DNA of 64,000 nucleotides from Pseudosulfitobacter sp. DSM 107133 (lineage in GTDB: Bacteria; Pseudomonadota; Alphaproteobacteria; Rhodobacterales; Rhodobacteraceae), in NCBI RefSeq assembly GCF_022788695.1, contig NZ_CP085156.1, positions 182,684 to 246,683 of the forward strand, written 5' to 3'. Both the position numbers and the translations under genes were made by a program. Numbering within the stretch: the stretch's first letter is position 1; every line of letters starts with the position of its first letter. Shown in pieces: positions 1-11,018 of this stretch. The notes beneath the pieces are model-generated. The model did no database searches and was not told where the DNA came from. It worked only from the letters and a program-made list of their open reading frames with translations.

Positions 1-821
1 CGCACCGAATTGACGACAGCAGCCTTGAACCCCTCCCATGTAAGCTCGCGATAGACAAAGATGGTGACAGCCAGCGCCCAGATGGCCCCAAAGGCACCGG
101 ATTCGGTCACCGTCATCACCCCAGACAACACGCCACCCACGATAATCACCGCCGTCAGCAGGCCCGGAATGGCTACAACAAAGTTGATGAACAAGGTGGA
201 CCAGCCGGGAAATTCCTCGGACGGGTAGCCGCGTTTGACGGCAATCCACCAGGCCACGATGCCCAGACACAGGCACATCAGAATGCCCGGAATGACCCCC
301 GCCAAAAACAGCTGCGACACCGACACACCGCCACCCGCCGCCACCGCGAACAGGATCATGTTGTGCGACGGTGGGATCACCACCCCCGCAACCGACGACG
401 TGACGGTGACATTGACGGCATAATCAGCGTCATAGCCTTTTTCCTTCATCACCGGCATCAGGATCGCACCCAGGGCCGAGGTGTCGGCCACGGCAGACCC
501 CGAAATGCCGCCGAACAGCATGGACGAGGCGACGTTGACCACCCCCAACCCGCCACGCGATTTGCCCACGGCGCTGGCAGCCAGCCGCACCAGACGCCCT
601 GCGATGCCGCCCTGCATCATCAGATCACCGGCAAAGATGAAAAACGGGATGGCCAGTAATGAAAACACCGAAATGCCCGACAGGATGCGCTGGAAGCCGA
701 TGAACAGCGGCAGGCCTTCGTACAGAAACCCCGCAACCGTCGCCAGCCCAAGGGCAAAGGCCACCGGCATCCCTGCAATCAGGCCAAAGGCAAAGATGCC
801 AAAAAGAAGTGCAAGGCCCAT
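1..821 (-). CDS. dctM: TRAP transporter large permease DctM (partial, C-terminus off the left edge)
   Basis: The minus-strand reading frame opens with ATG at 821 and is still open at base 1, so about 273 N-terminal residues of a protein usually near 430 are present. The translation begins MGLALLFGIFAFGLIAGMPV and is strongly hydrophobic, with conserved DctM stretches such as ASSMLFGGISGSAVADTSA and a VIPPSHNMILF segment. DctM is the channel-forming subunit that couples sodium import to solute uptake together with DctQ and DctP. Its ATG directly follows the TAA stop of dctQ (TAAATG), which implies translational coupling. The adjacent uronate catabolic genes suggest a sugar-acid substrate, but that is inference. 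Confidence 0.93.
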   Translation of the reverse strand, partial: MGLALLFGIFAFGLIAGMPVAFALGLATVAGFLYEGLPLFIGFQRILSGISVFSLLAIPFFIFAGDLMMQGGIAGRLVRLAASAVGKSRGGLGVVNVASSMLFGGISGSAVADTSALGAILMPVMKEKGYDADYAVNVTVTSSVAGVVIPPSHNMILFAVAAGGGVSVSQLFLAGVIPGILMCLCLGIVAWWIAVKRGYPSEEFPGWSTLFINFVVAIPGLLTAVIIVGGVLSGVMTVTESGAFGAIWALAVTIFVYRELTWEGFKAAVVNSV

Positions 822-1340
822 TTAACGCTCCGTGGGGTCAATGCCGCGTGCAAGATCGGCAAGATGTGCAAGGGAAAACAAAATGCTGAGAATGCCGCAG
901 ATCATCATCGGAATGGCCCGCCAGCCTTCGGCGATGCCCAGCATCGGGATACGACGGCGCCATGTCTTTTCGGCCAGATCATAGCCTTGCGTGGTCAGGT
1001 AATAGCCGAAAACAATCACCCCGATGACCGCAATCCAGCGCAGCGGGACACGGATTGGACGGGGCATCATCTCGCGCAGGAAATCAACCGACAGGTGGGA
1101 TTTGCTCCACACACCCGCCGCGCCGCCCAGAAAGGTGATCCAGACCACCAGCAACAGGGCCGCCTGTTCCACCCATGTCGGCGTGTCGTTCAGAACGTAG
1201 CGCCCGAAGACCAGCCAGCCAAAGATGGCAATCAGAAAGACCAGCTGCGCGCCGGCAACAATCATGCAGATGTGGGCAATGGTGTCGAGAATACGGGTCA
1301 TCGGACCGCGAGGACCGTGAGTGGTGGGCAGAACTGTCAT
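822..1340 (-). CDS. dctQ: TRAP transporter small permease DctQ
   Basis: This 172-residue protein has four predicted membrane segments (around residues 25-45, 60-80, 100-120 and 140-162). It carries the family-typical FGRYVLNDTPTWVEQAALLL and KSHLSVDF segments, so it fits DctQ, the small integral membrane partner of DctM. An alternative start is the internal Met14 (sequence MTRILDTIAH), which would give a more typical N-terminus; the upstream Met is kept because no clear Shine-Dalgarno sequence decides between them. It sits between dctP and dctM, with a terminator-like hairpin separating it from dctP. Confidence 0.92.
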   Translation of the reverse strand: MTVLPTTHGPRGPMTRILDTIAHICMIVAGAQLVFLIAIFGWLVFGRYVLNDTPTWVEQAALLLVVWITFLGGAAGVWSKSHLSVDFLREMMPRPIRVPLRWIAVIGVIVFGYYLTTQGYDLAEKTWRRRIPMLGIAEGWRAIPMMICGILSILFSLAHLADLARGIDPTER

Positions 1341-1359
1341 GGTGGCCTCCGCTGAGACG

Positions 1360-1390
1360 AAAAAACCCCGATCCGCTGTGCGGACCGGGG
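1360..1390 (-). terminator. Hairpin with T-tract between dctP and dctQ (attenuator-like)
   Basis: On the minus strand the arms CCCCGGTCCG and CGGATCGGGG (one G-T pair) surround a short loop and are followed by six T residues (plus-strand A run at 1360-1365). It lies after the dctP stop and before the dctQ start. It is therefore expected to end most transcripts after dctP and leave a smaller amount for the permease genes. Confidence 0.8.
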
Positions 1391-1407
1391 GGATTTTCAG
1401 GCTGGTG

Positions 1408-2382
1408 TCAGTCGGTCGACTGAATATCCGTAATCAGCGTTTCAAGGTCAGGGTTCGCCTTGATAAAGCCGTCATAGACGGGGCCCATCGCATCCTGGAA
1501 CGCCTTGGGATCCTTGACTTCGTTGATCGCAACGCCTGCCGCTTCCACCTTGGCACGGCTGGCCTTTTCACGCTCGGCCCACAGGACCCGCTGTTCCTTG
1601 GCGGCGGTCACGGCAGCGGCTTTCACGATGTCCTTGTCTGCATCCGAAAGCGCGTCCCATGCGGCGGTCGAAACACACAGACATTCGGGAATGATCAGGT
1701 GGTTGGTGATCGAATAATACTTGGCCACTTCAAAATGGTTCGAACTGTCGAACGAGGGATAGTTGTTTTCGGCCCCGTCGATCACGCCGGTTTTCAGCGA
1801 CTGGTAGACTTCGCCATAGGCCATCGGGGTGGCGTTGCCGCCCAACTGATCAACCATGTTCACATAAAGATCGTTGTTCATCACGCGGAACTTCATGCCT
1901 GTGACGTCGGCCGGTGTTTCGATGGGGTGTTTGGTGTTGTAGAACGACCGCGACCCGCTGTCGAACCACGACAGGGCCACCAGACCCTCGGCGGCAAGCG
2001 CATCCGAGAAACGCTGACCGATTTCGCCGTCCATGACGGTGTGCATCTGATCCACGTCGCGGAAGATAAACGGCAGCGACAACACGTTGGTTGCCGGAAC
2101 AATCTGGCCCATCGGCCCCATGTTAAAGTTGGCAAAATCCAGACCGCCGTTGCGCACCTGTTCAATCGCATCAGGTTGGTCGCCCAGAACCGCATTGTGA
2201 TAGACGGTGGGGCTGATCCGGCCTTCGGTCTTGTCGGTGACTTCCCTGGCGAAAGTTTCCAGCGCGATCGAGTTCGGATAGTCTTCGGGGTGAATGTTCC
2301 AGCCGCGCCATTCATCTGCCATCGCCGGAGCGGCGATGAGGGCAGCGAATGCGCCGGACAGCACGATACGGGTAAAAGTCAT
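1408..2382 (-). CDS. dctP: TRAP transporter substrate-binding protein DctP
   Basis: The 324-residue protein starts with a Sec signal peptide (MTFTRIVLSGAFAALIAAPA, cleavage likely after AMA near residue 22). The body is a typical DctP/SBP_bac_7 fold, with motifs such as SLPFIFRDVDQMH, MKFRVMNNDLYVNMVDQLGG and VIDGAENN. It binds the solute in the periplasm and hands it to DctQM. It is the first gene of the minus-strand operon and diverges from the GntR regulator at 2539. Proximity to kdgD-gci-gli suggests hexuronates or aldarates as ligand; the sequence alone does not prove it. Confidence 0.95.
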   Translation of the reverse strand: MTFTRIVLSGAFAALIAAPAMADEWRGWNIHPEDYPNSIALETFAREVTDKTEGRISPTVYHNAVLGDQPDAIEQVRNGGLDFANFNMGPMGQIVPATNVLSLPFIFRDVDQMHTVMDGEIGQRFSDALAAEGLVALSWFDSGSRSFYNTKHPIETPADVTGMKFRVMNNDLYVNMVDQLGGNATPMAYGEVYQSLKTGVIDGAENNYPSFDSSNHFEVAKYYSITNHLIIPECLCVSTAAWDALSDADKDIVKAAAVTAAKEQRVLWAEREKASRAKVEAAGVAINEVKDPKAFQDAMGPVYDGFIKANPDLETLITDIQSTD

Positions 2383-2430
2383 GTAAAATCCTCCCAGATT
2401 TATTGAACGGTCTTGGCCGCCGATGTGCCG

Positions 2431-2470
2431 ATGTATGAAGAAACATATGAGAGGTTGTCAACACATATGA
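2431..2470. promoter_or_regulatory. dctP promoter with repeated ACATATGA motifs (candidate GntR operator)
   Basis: Two copies of ACATATGA (2443-2450 and 2463-2470) lie exactly 20 bp, about two helical turns, apart, and a relative ATGTATGA is at 2431-2438. A minus-strand TTGACA (2456-2461) lies between the copies, with TCATAC 17 bp downstream as a weak -10. Repeats that bracket a -35 box suggest repression of dctP by the divergent GntR protein. The regulator assignment is inference. Confidence 0.5.
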
Positions 2471-2538
2471 TGAATTTAGGCGAGATTTGACAACTCTGCC
2501 GAAATACCGCTTTAGTTCCAGGCAAAAGGATTCACGCA

Positions 2539-3294
2539 ATGGCTAACATTCCAACAGGTAAAACCACCCTCGCCCGCCGTACGCCCCCGCGTGCGCGCGG
2601 TAATATGGTGGCCGAGGTTGTCGTACAGCTGCGCGAACAGATTGCGCGCGGCGCCTTTGCCGTTGGCGACAAGCTGCCATCAGAAGCGCGGCTGACCGAT
2701 GCGTTTTCCGTGTCACGCACCGTGATCCGCGAAGCCATCGCCACCCTGCGCGCCGACGGGTTGGTCGAACCACGACAGGGCGCGGGCGTTTTTGTTCTGG
2801 AACCCGCAAGCCCGGAAACCCGCCCGTTTCAGGTGGTAGATGTCGACAAGATTTCTTCGATTATTGAGGTGCTTGAGCTGAGAACGGCCGTGGAAATGGA
2901 AGCCGCGGCATTGGCCGCCGTGCGCCGTTCACCCGCGCAGGAAGAAGAGATTTACGAGGCCGAAGCCCAGATTCGCGCCCTTGCCCAAAAAGGTGAAGCC
3001 ACAACCGAGGCCGATTTCCGCTTTCACCGCGCCGTGGCGCTGGCCACCAACAATCCGCGCTTTGTCGAGTTTCTGGACGTCATGGGGCCGACGGTAATTC
3101 CGCGGTCGAATCTTGAGGCCGACGGGCGGCAGCGCAGTTCGGACAGCTATATCGCCCTGATTTCAGCCGAACATCGCGCCATTGCCGATGCCGTCGCCCA
3201 GGGCGACGGCGAAGCTGCGCGCGAAGCTGTGCGCCACCACCTGCGCGGAAGCCAGCAACGGTACCGCAGCCTTTTGCGGGACTCGTCAAAATAG
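2539..3294 (+). CDS. GntR-family transcriptional regulator, FCD (FadR) subfamily
   Basis: The 251-residue protein has an N-terminal winged helix (residues about 27-90, including GDKLPSEARLTDAFSVSRTVIREA) and a C-terminal all-helical FCD domain. That domain has acidic and His residues typical of metal- or ligand-binding FCD proteins (FRFHRAVALATNNPRF and HRAIADAVAQGD). It lies between the divergent TRAP operon and kdgD-gci-gli, so it is the likely local repressor, released by a uronate or aldarate metabolite. Length and domain order are normal for the family. Confidence 0.93.
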   Translation: MANIPTGKTTLARRTPPRARGNMVAEVVVQLREQIARGAFAVGDKLPSEARLTDAFSVSRTVIREAIATLRADGLVEPRQGAGVFVLEPASPETRPFQVVDVDKISSIIEVLELRTAVEMEAAALAAVRRSPAQEEEIYEAEAQIRALAQKGEATTEADFRFHRAVALATNNPRFVEFLDVMGPTVIPRSNLEADGRQRSSDSYIALISAEHRAIADAVAQGDGEAAREAVRHHLRGSQQRYRSLLRDSSK

Positions 3295-5404
<2,110 letters not shown>

Positions 5405-5408
<4 letters not shown>

Positions 5409-6271
5409 TTGATCGCAAACTGTCGGGCGAAAAACCTGCAATAGCCTTGCCTAAAGGTGCCATAGACACGCAAAGCCACATGTATCTGCCCGGCTTTCCG
5501 GCGCTGCCGGGTGGACCGGCGAACCCTGTTGACCCTTTGCCGACGCCGGACATGTATCTGGCGATGGCCAACTGGCTGGGCATCGACCGCGTGGTCATCA
5601 CCCAAGGCAATGCGCAACAGCGCGACAATGCCAACCTGATCGCCTGTGTGTCACAGCTGGGCGACATGGCGCGCGGTGTTGCGGTGATTGATGCGCAAAC
5701 CGCTGACGCCGAAATGCGCGCCCTGTCTGACGCAGGCATCGTTGGCGCGCGGATCATGGATTTGCCCGGCGGCGCGGTCGGGCTGGACTCACTTGAGGCA
5801 GTCGACGCCATGGCCGCCGCCCACGGCTGGATGCTGGCCGTGCAGTTTAACGGTTCGGACATTCTGGAACACGAAAGCCGGTTGGCCGCGCTGAAAAGCC
5901 GGTGGACTCTGGACCATCACGGCAAATTCTTTCGCGGCGCCACACCGGATGGCCCCGAAATGGCCTGTATCAAACGTCTGATCGACGGCGGACGCTGTTG
6001 GTACAAACTGGCCGGTTGCTACGAAAGCTCCAAAGTCGGCGCGCCCGATTTTACTGACATCGCCGCGATGACACGCGCCGTCGCCAACCACGCGCCAGAT
6101 CGGTTGATCTGGGGAACGAACTGGCCGCACAATCTGGCCAGGACCACCACAGAATACCCCGATGACGGGGCGCTTCTGGACGTGGTTCTGGGCTGGGTGC
6201 CAGAGGCGGATCGCGCCAAGGTTCTGGTATCCACCCCAGAAACCCTGTTCGGTTTCCCGCCGCTCGGTTAA
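5405..6271 (+). CDS. gli: D-galactarolactone isomerase (amidohydrolase superfamily)
   Basis: The 288-residue protein belongs to the COG3618-type amidohydrolases. It resembles Agrobacterium Gli in order and sequence: GAIDTQSHMYLPGFPALPGG, GIDRVVITQGNAQQRDN, GARIMDLPGGAVGL, LDHHGKFF and IWGTNWPHN. Gli interconverts the 1,5- and 1,4-lactones of D-galactarate so that Gci can act. The usual HxH at strand 1 is replaced by QSH, as I recall for this subfamily, so a classical metal centre is not expected. With kdgD and gci it forms the core of oxidative hexuronate breakdown. The expected uronate dehydrogenase (udh) is not in the window. Confidence 0.93.
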
Positions 6272-6712
6272 TACCTGTCTCAAAAGCAGTGGCGCGCCTC
6301 AGATGTGCGCCACCATGCCCTTGGACATCCGGCTGCGCCTGCGCGATTGCTGTCTCACGGTCACCCGCCCCCTACACCACACGCACCATGTCGGCATGTC
6401 TGATGTGCAATGAAGCGGCATCATCTGCCGTGTGCACGGCCACGGCTTCGACCCCGAGGGCCGTCAATTCCATAATTTTTGTAACAGCAACTAAATCAGC
6501 TTGAAAATAAACGGCCACTTAGGCGTTGCGTGCTGGCGCGCATTGCTCAAGCCTGTGCGCACCGATCTGTTCGTCAGATTGTTCCAACGCGATGACAGGG
6601 CTTTCCAGACCATGGAACGGCCCGGTGCAGCTTTGCCGTCCCTCGGAGGAGGGGGCGGCCGGCTTTGTACTGTCGACGCGCAGCACACCATTCGGTCGGG
6701 AGGACCAGTACC
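6272..6712. other. Intergenic region, 441 nt, between gli and the nucleobase permease
   Basis: No intact gene is visible. The segment 6372-6515 on the minus strand keeps a recognisable coding remnant (separate entry). The part next to the permease has a clear ribosome-binding site (GGGAGG at 6698-6703) for the start at 6713. I saw no convincing riboswitch fold, though a purine-responsive leader would be a reasonable place to look. Confidence 0.6.
6372..6515 (-). pseudogene. Decayed fragment resembling the N-terminus of a biotin carboxylase
   Basis: Reading the minus strand from about 6515 down to the TAG at 6372-6374 gives roughly 46 codons. The end is LGVEAVAVHTADDAASLHIR followed by HADMVRVV and a stop. 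This matches the first Rossmann-like strand of ATP-grasp biotin carboxylases, where ALGI-TVAVHS-DDA-SLHVR-AD is typical. The expected IANRGEIA start is eroded (ADLVAVTKIMELTA) and an upstream TAA closes the frame. There is no RBS and no downstream ATP-grasp domain, so I read it as a relic of a lost carboxylase gene. Family assignment is by eye. Confidence 0.45.
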
Positions 6713-8080
6713 ATGTCGAACCACGCACTCTCAGAGGTTCTGTCGCACGAGCACAGCGAAAGCCACGCGACAGACGTCAACTATATGCCGCCCCTGTTCG
6801 AAGCGATCCCGCTGGGCATCCAGCACGTTCTGGCGATGTTTGTCGGCAACGTCACCCCGCCGTTGATCATCGCCTATGCCATCGACGCGCCGGCGGCGAC
6901 AACGGTGTTTCTGGTGCAGGCGGCGATGTTTGTGGCAGGCATTGCAACCCTTGTGCAGACGCTGGGACTGGGGCCGGTCGGGGCAAAGGTTCCGATCGTT
7001 ATGGGCACCAGCTTCGGGTTTCTGCCGATCCTTGTTCCTATTGCCCAGAACAACGGGCTGCCTGCCGTTTTGGGCGCGTGTTTCTGTGGTGGCATAGCTA
7101 TGGCAATTGTCGGCTATTTTATCCGTCACGTCCGGTTTCTGTTTCCCCCCGTGGTCACCGGCACTTTTGTTCTGTTGATCGGCCTGATCCTGTTACCGAC
7201 CGGTTTTGCCTATGTCGGCGGCGGTTTTGGCGCCGAGGATTTCGGCGCGACCCGCCACCTGTTGCTGGCCTTTGTCGTGTTCTGCGTCACACTGGGCATC
7301 AACCAGTTCGCCAAGGGGTTCTTGTCTGAAATGGGCGTGCTGATTGGCATCATCGTCGGGTATCTGATCGCAATTCCGATGGGGCTGATCGATTTTTCCA
7401 GCGTCGGTGAGGCCGATTGGGCCGCTCTGCCGCATCCGTTCAAGATCGGACTTGAGTTTGTGCCAACCGCAATCTTTGGCGTTGTGGTGATGTCGATTGT
7501 GACCAGCGCTGAGTCCATCGGTGATATTGCGGGTACGGTGATTGGCGGGGCCAACCGCGAACCCACATCCAAGGAACTGTCTGGCGGGGTAATGGCAGAC
7601 GGGCTGGCCAGCAGCTTTGCGGCCATCTTCAACGCCTTCCCGCAGATCAGTTTCAGCCAGAACGTCGGGCTGGTGGCCCTGACCGGCGTGGCCAGCCGTT
7701 ATGTCGTCGCCATCGGCGGCGGGTTCCTTGTGTTTGCAGGGCTGTTCCCCAAGGTCGGCGCCTTTGTTACCACCATTCCGGCTGCGGTGCTGGGCGGCGC
7801 GGTTGTCATCATGTTCGGCATGATTGCCGCTGCGGGAGTCAGGATGCTGTCACTGGTCACCCTCAACAAACGCAACATGTTGATTATTGGCGTGTCGGTT
7901 GCCTTTGCCATCGGTCTGCGCGGTCAGCCCTCGCTGTACGAACACTACTCTGTCGAAATCAAGGCAATGCTGGAATCCGGCTTGATACCCGGCACCGTTG
8001 TTTCGATGGCGCTGAACCTGCTGCTGCCGGGGCGCGAAGTGGTAGATCATGGCGACCAGGCCGTCGGGCAGACCACATGA
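6713..8080 (+). CDS. NCS2 nucleobase:cation symporter (uracil/xanthine permease family)
   Basis: The 455-residue protein has about 12-14 membrane segments. NCS2 signatures include the NVTPPLIIAYA segment in TM1 and, in TM8, VVVMSIVTSAESIGDIAGT with the conserved substrate-binding Glu. TM10 has NAFPQISFSQNVGLVALTGV. The start at 6713 is chosen because GGGAGG lies nine bases upstream; an in-frame ATG at 6665 would add 16 unrelated residues. The gene ends close to the deaminase at 8115, so uptake and deamination of an oxidised purine or related base are probably coupled. Confidence 0.93.
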   Translation: MSNHALSEVLSHEHSESHATDVNYMPPLFEAIPLGIQHVLAMFVGNVTPPLIIAYAIDAPAATTVFLVQAAMFVAGIATLVQTLGLGPVGAKVPIVMGTSFGFLPILVPIAQNNGLPAVLGACFCGGIAMAIVGYFIRHVRFLFPPVVTGTFVLLIGLILLPTGFAYVGGGFGAEDFGATRHLLLAFVVFCVTLGINQFAKGFLSEMGVLIGIIVGYLIAIPMGLIDFSSVGEADWAALPHPFKIGLEFVPTAIFGVVVMSIVTSAESIGDIAGTVIGGANREPTSKELSGGVMADGLASSFAAIFNAFPQISFSQNVGLVALTGVASRYVVAIGGGFLVFAGLFPKVGAFVTTIPAAVLGGAVVIMFGMIAAAGVRMLSLVTLNKRNMLIIGVSVAFAIGLRGQPSLYEHYSVEIKAMLESGLIPGTVVSMALNLLLPGREVVDHGDQAVGQTT

Positions 8081-8114
8081 ACCGCACCTCAACACTGTCA
8101 AGAAATGGCTGACC

Positions 8115-9476
8115 ATGACCACATTGCTTATCAAAAACGCCCACCTTCTTGCGACGCTTGACGACACACGCCGCGAGATACCGGACGGCGGGATGTTCAT
8201 CCGCGACAATGTCATCGAACAGGTCGGCCCCACAGCCGACCTGCCCGAGACAGCCGACAGCGTCTATGACATGGCCGGACATGTGGTGTTGCCGGGCCTG
8301 ATCAACACCCATCACCATATGTACCAAAGCCTGACGCGGGCTGTTCCCGCAGCACAGGATGCGGAACTGTTTGGCTGGCTCAAGACACTGTACCCGCTCT
8401 GGGCGCGGCTGACTCCCGAGATGATCCGCATTTCGACCCTGACCGCGATGACCGAATTGCTGCTGTCGGGCTGCACCACCTCCAGCGACCATCTGTATGT
8501 TTTTCCCAACGGGTGCAGGCTGGACGACAGCATCGAAGCGGCAACCGAGATTGGAATGCGCTTTCACGCCTGTCGCGGCAGTATGAGCGTGGGGGAAAGC
8601 AAGGGCGGGTTGCCGCCCGACAGTCTGGTGGAAAACGAACCGGACATTCTGGCCGACACACAGCGTTTGATCGAAGACTATCACGACGCCGACCGCCATG
8701 CGATGCTGCGCATCGCCGCCGCCCCCTGTTCGCCGTTTTCGGTCAGTCAGGGGCTGATGCGCGACACGGGCGAACTGGCCCGTACCTACGGTGTCGGACT
8801 GCACACGCATCTGGCAGAAAACACCAACGACCTTGCCTACAGCCGCGAAAAATTCGGCATGACCCCGGCCGAATATGTCGAAAACCTTGGATGGGTCGGC
8901 ACGGATGTTTGGCACGCCCATTGCGTGCAGCTTGACCAGCCCGGCATCGACCTGTTCGCCCGCACCGGCACCGGCGTGGCACATTGCCCCTGTTCAAACA
9001 TGCGCCTTGCTTCTGGCATCGCGCCGATCCGCAAGATGATCGACGCCGGGGTGACTGTTGGGCTGGGAGTCGACGGCTGCGCCTCGAACGACGGGGCGCA
9101 TATGCTGGGAGAAGCGCGGCAGGCGATGTTGTTGCAGCGCGTGGGTTTCGGACCTGCGGCCCTGTCAGCCCGTCAGGCGCTGGAACTGGCCACACGCGGT
9201 GGTGCCAGCGTGCTGGGTCGCGACGACATCGGGTCACTTGCCGTCGGCAAATCGGCTGACTTTATCGCGTTCAACCTGAACGAGGTGGAATTTGCCGGCG
9301 CCCACAGCGACCCGTTGGCCGCAATGGTGTTCTGCGCTCCTGCCAAGGTCGATTACAGCTTTATCAACGGCAAACTGATTGTTGAAAACGGGCGCATCAC
9401 CCGCATGGACATCCCTGCCATCCTGCGGCGTCACAATGAACTGGCCGCCGATCTGCTGCGGGGTGAAGCCGCCTGA
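8115..9476 (+). CDS. 8-oxoguanine deaminase / hydroxyatrazine-type amidohydrolase
   Basis: The 453-residue protein is a TrzN/AtzB-like amidohydrolase. The metal-binding motif is VVLPGLINTHHHMYQ, the HTHLAEN and HAHCVQL motifs carry further His ligands, and the catalytic Asp is in GLGVDGCASND. The sequence matches the 8-oxoguanine deaminase group (for example RAVPAAQDAELFGWLKTLYP and SGCTTSSDHLYVFP), which hydrolyses 8-oxoguanine to urate and ammonia. I chose MTTLLIKNAHLLATLDD at 8115; an ATG at 8049 would overlap the permease. The preceding nucleobase transporter supports a purine salvage or catabolic role. Confidence 0.88.
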   Translation: MTTLLIKNAHLLATLDDTRREIPDGGMFIRDNVIEQVGPTADLPETADSVYDMAGHVVLPGLINTHHHMYQSLTRAVPAAQDAELFGWLKTLYPLWARLTPEMIRISTLTAMTELLLSGCTTSSDHLYVFPNGCRLDDSIEAATEIGMRFHACRGSMSVGESKGGLPPDSLVENEPDILADTQRLIEDYHDADRHAMLRIAAAPCSPFSVSQGLMRDTGELARTYGVGLHTHLAENTNDLAYSREKFGMTPAEYVENLGWVGTDVWHAHCVQLDQPGIDLFARTGTGVAHCPCSNMRLASGIAPIRKMIDAGVTVGLGVDGCASNDGAHMLGEARQAMLLQRVGFGPAALSARQALELATRGGASVLGRDDIGSLAVGKSADFIAFNLNEVEFAGAHSDPLAAMVFCAPAKVDYSFINGKLIVENGRITRMDIPAILRRHNELAADLLRGEAA

Positions 9477-9480
9477 AACA

Positions 9481-9509
9481 ACGAAGCCACGCGACTGGCG
9501 TGGCTTCGT
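9481..9509. terminator. Bidirectional terminator hairpin between convergent genes
   Basis: A perfect 12-bp inverted repeat (ACGAAGCCACGC and its complement) encloses a 5-nt loop between the deaminase stop and the end of the convergent aldehyde dehydrogenase gene. The minus-strand exit is followed by TTGTTT, and the plus-strand exit by CTCATT. Confidence 0.8.
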
Positions 9510-9545
9510 CTCATTCACAGCGCACAAGGCATGCCCTCAGGCCGC

Positions 9546-11018
9546 TTACAGACCGGCGAAATGAAACGCCTTGGTCTCAAGGTATTCCTCGATCCCTTCC
9601 TGCGCGCCCTCGCGCCCCAGACCGGAGGCTTTGACGCCGCCAAATGGGGCCTCTGCATGGCTGACCACACCGGTGTTCAACCCGACCAGACCCGCCTCCA
9701 ACGCCTCGCCGAACCGGAAGGCGCGTGCCATATCGGTGGTGTAGAAATAGGCCGCCAGACCAAAGGGCGTGCCATTGGCCAGCGCCAGCGCCTCGGCCTC
9801 GGTGTCAAACCGGAACACCGGCGCAACGGGGCCAAAGGTTTCCTCCTCGGCAAGCTGCATGTCCACCGTCGCCCCCGACAGCACCACCGGATCGGCAAAT
9901 TGCGCCGGCAAATCGCGCTGTTTGGTGGCACGCACCGCGCCCTTGGCCAGCGCATCCGCCACATGGGCGTTGATTTTGGTGATGGCGCTGGCGTTGATCA
10001 TCGGGCCAATGGCAATGCCCTTGTCTGTGCCGGGACCAACCGTCAGCGCATCGACCCGCGCCGCCAATGCGGCGACAAAGGCATCGTGAATGCTGGATTG
10101 CACCAGAATGCGGTTGGCGCAGACACAGGTCTGACCGCCATTGCGGAATTTCGACAGCATCGCGCCTTCGACAGCGGCATCCAGATCGGCATCGTCAAAG
10201 ACGATGAACGGCGCGTTGCCGCCCAGTTCCAGCGACATTTTCTTGAGCGTCGGCGCGCATTGCCCCGCCAGCAGCGCGCCCACGCGGGTCGAGCCGGTAA
10301 ACGACAGCTTGCGTACCACGGGGCTGGCGGTCAGCGTTTCGCCAATCACTTCGGGTCGGCCTGTCAGAATGTTCAGCACCCCCTTGGGAATGCCCGCCCG
10401 TTCGGCCAGAACGCCAAGCGCCAGCGCCGAATAGGGGGTGAAGTCCGACGGCTTGATGACCATCGTACACCCCGCCGCAAGGCCGGGGGCCACCTTGCGG
10501 GTGATCATCGCATTGGGGAAGTTCCACGGCGTAATGATGGCACAGACACCCACCGGCTCTTTCATTGCAAAAATCTTTTTGCCTGCCACTGGCGAGGGGA
10601 TGATATGCCCGTTGATCCGCCGTGCCTCTTCCGCGAACCAGCGCACAAAGGACGCGCCATAGACGATTTCGCCACGCGCCTCGTCCAGCGGCTTGCCCTG
10701 CTCGGCGGTCAGGATCATCGCAAGGTCGTCGGCGTGGTCCAGCATCAGCTGATACCAGCGCATCAGAATATCGGCACGTTCGATATTGGTGCGTGTCTTC
10801 CAGCCTTTCATTGCCACCTCGGCGGCGTCGATGGCGGCGGTGGTTTCATCCGCCGTGCAGTCGGGCATATGGCCAATTGCGCTGCCTGTGGCAGGATCAA
10901 TCACCGGCATATCGGCGCGGGCAATCCAGATGCCGTCAATCAGCGCCGCCTCGCGCAGCAGGTCGGGATCGGCCAGACGCGCGCGCAGATCGGTGGATGG
11001 TGTGGTGTGAATGGTCAT
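9546..11018 (-). CDS. NAD(P)-dependent succinate-semialdehyde dehydrogenase-type aldehyde dehydrogenase
   Basis: The 490-residue protein is a full-length aldehyde dehydrogenase of the GabD clade. It has ITPWNFPNAMITRKVAPGLA, the glycine motif SFTGSTRVG, the general-base Glu in LELGGNAPF and catalytic Cys298 in GGQTCVCANR. It would oxidise succinate semialdehyde or a similar omega-semialdehyde. 2-Oxoglutarate semialdehyde from KdgD is a candidate, because the window needs that step, but the gene is not in the kdgD operon. Its ATG overlaps the stop of the upstream dehydrogenase gene (ATGA), so it is translated with it. Confidence 0.93.
   Translation of the reverse strand: MTIHTTPSTDLRARLADPDLLREAALIDGIWIARADMPVIDPATGSAIGHMPDCTADETTAAIDAAEVAMKGWKTRTNIERADILMRWYQLMLDHADDLAMILTAEQGKPLDEARGEIVYGASFVRWFAEEARRINGHIIPSPVAGKKIFAMKEPVGVCAIITPWNFPNAMITRKVAPGLAAGCTMVIKPSDFTPYSALALGVLAERAGIPKGVLNILTGRPEVIGETLTASPVVRKLSFTGSTRVGALLAGQCAPTLKKMSLELGGNAPFIVFDDADLDAAVEGAMLSKFRNGGQTCVCANRILVQSSIHDAFVAALAARVDALTVGPGTDKGIAIGPMINASAITKINAHVADALAKGAVRATKQRDLPAQFADPVVLSGATVDMQLAEEETFGPVAPVFRFDTEAEALALANGTPFGLAAYFYTTDMARAFRFGEALEAGLVGLNTGVVSHAEAPFGGVKASGLGREGAQEGIEEYLETKAFHFAGL

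Noticed and set aside
6498..6712. Possible purine riboswitch upstream of the nucleobase permease
   Set aside because: The context is tempting, but I could not build a fold matching a known purine or xanthine aptamer by eye. A covariance-model search would decide.
6519..6728. Minus-strand frame of about 70 codons before the nucleobase permease
   Set aside because: No family resemblance, no RBS, and it overlaps the permease leader. It may be part of the decayed region but cannot be supported as a gene.
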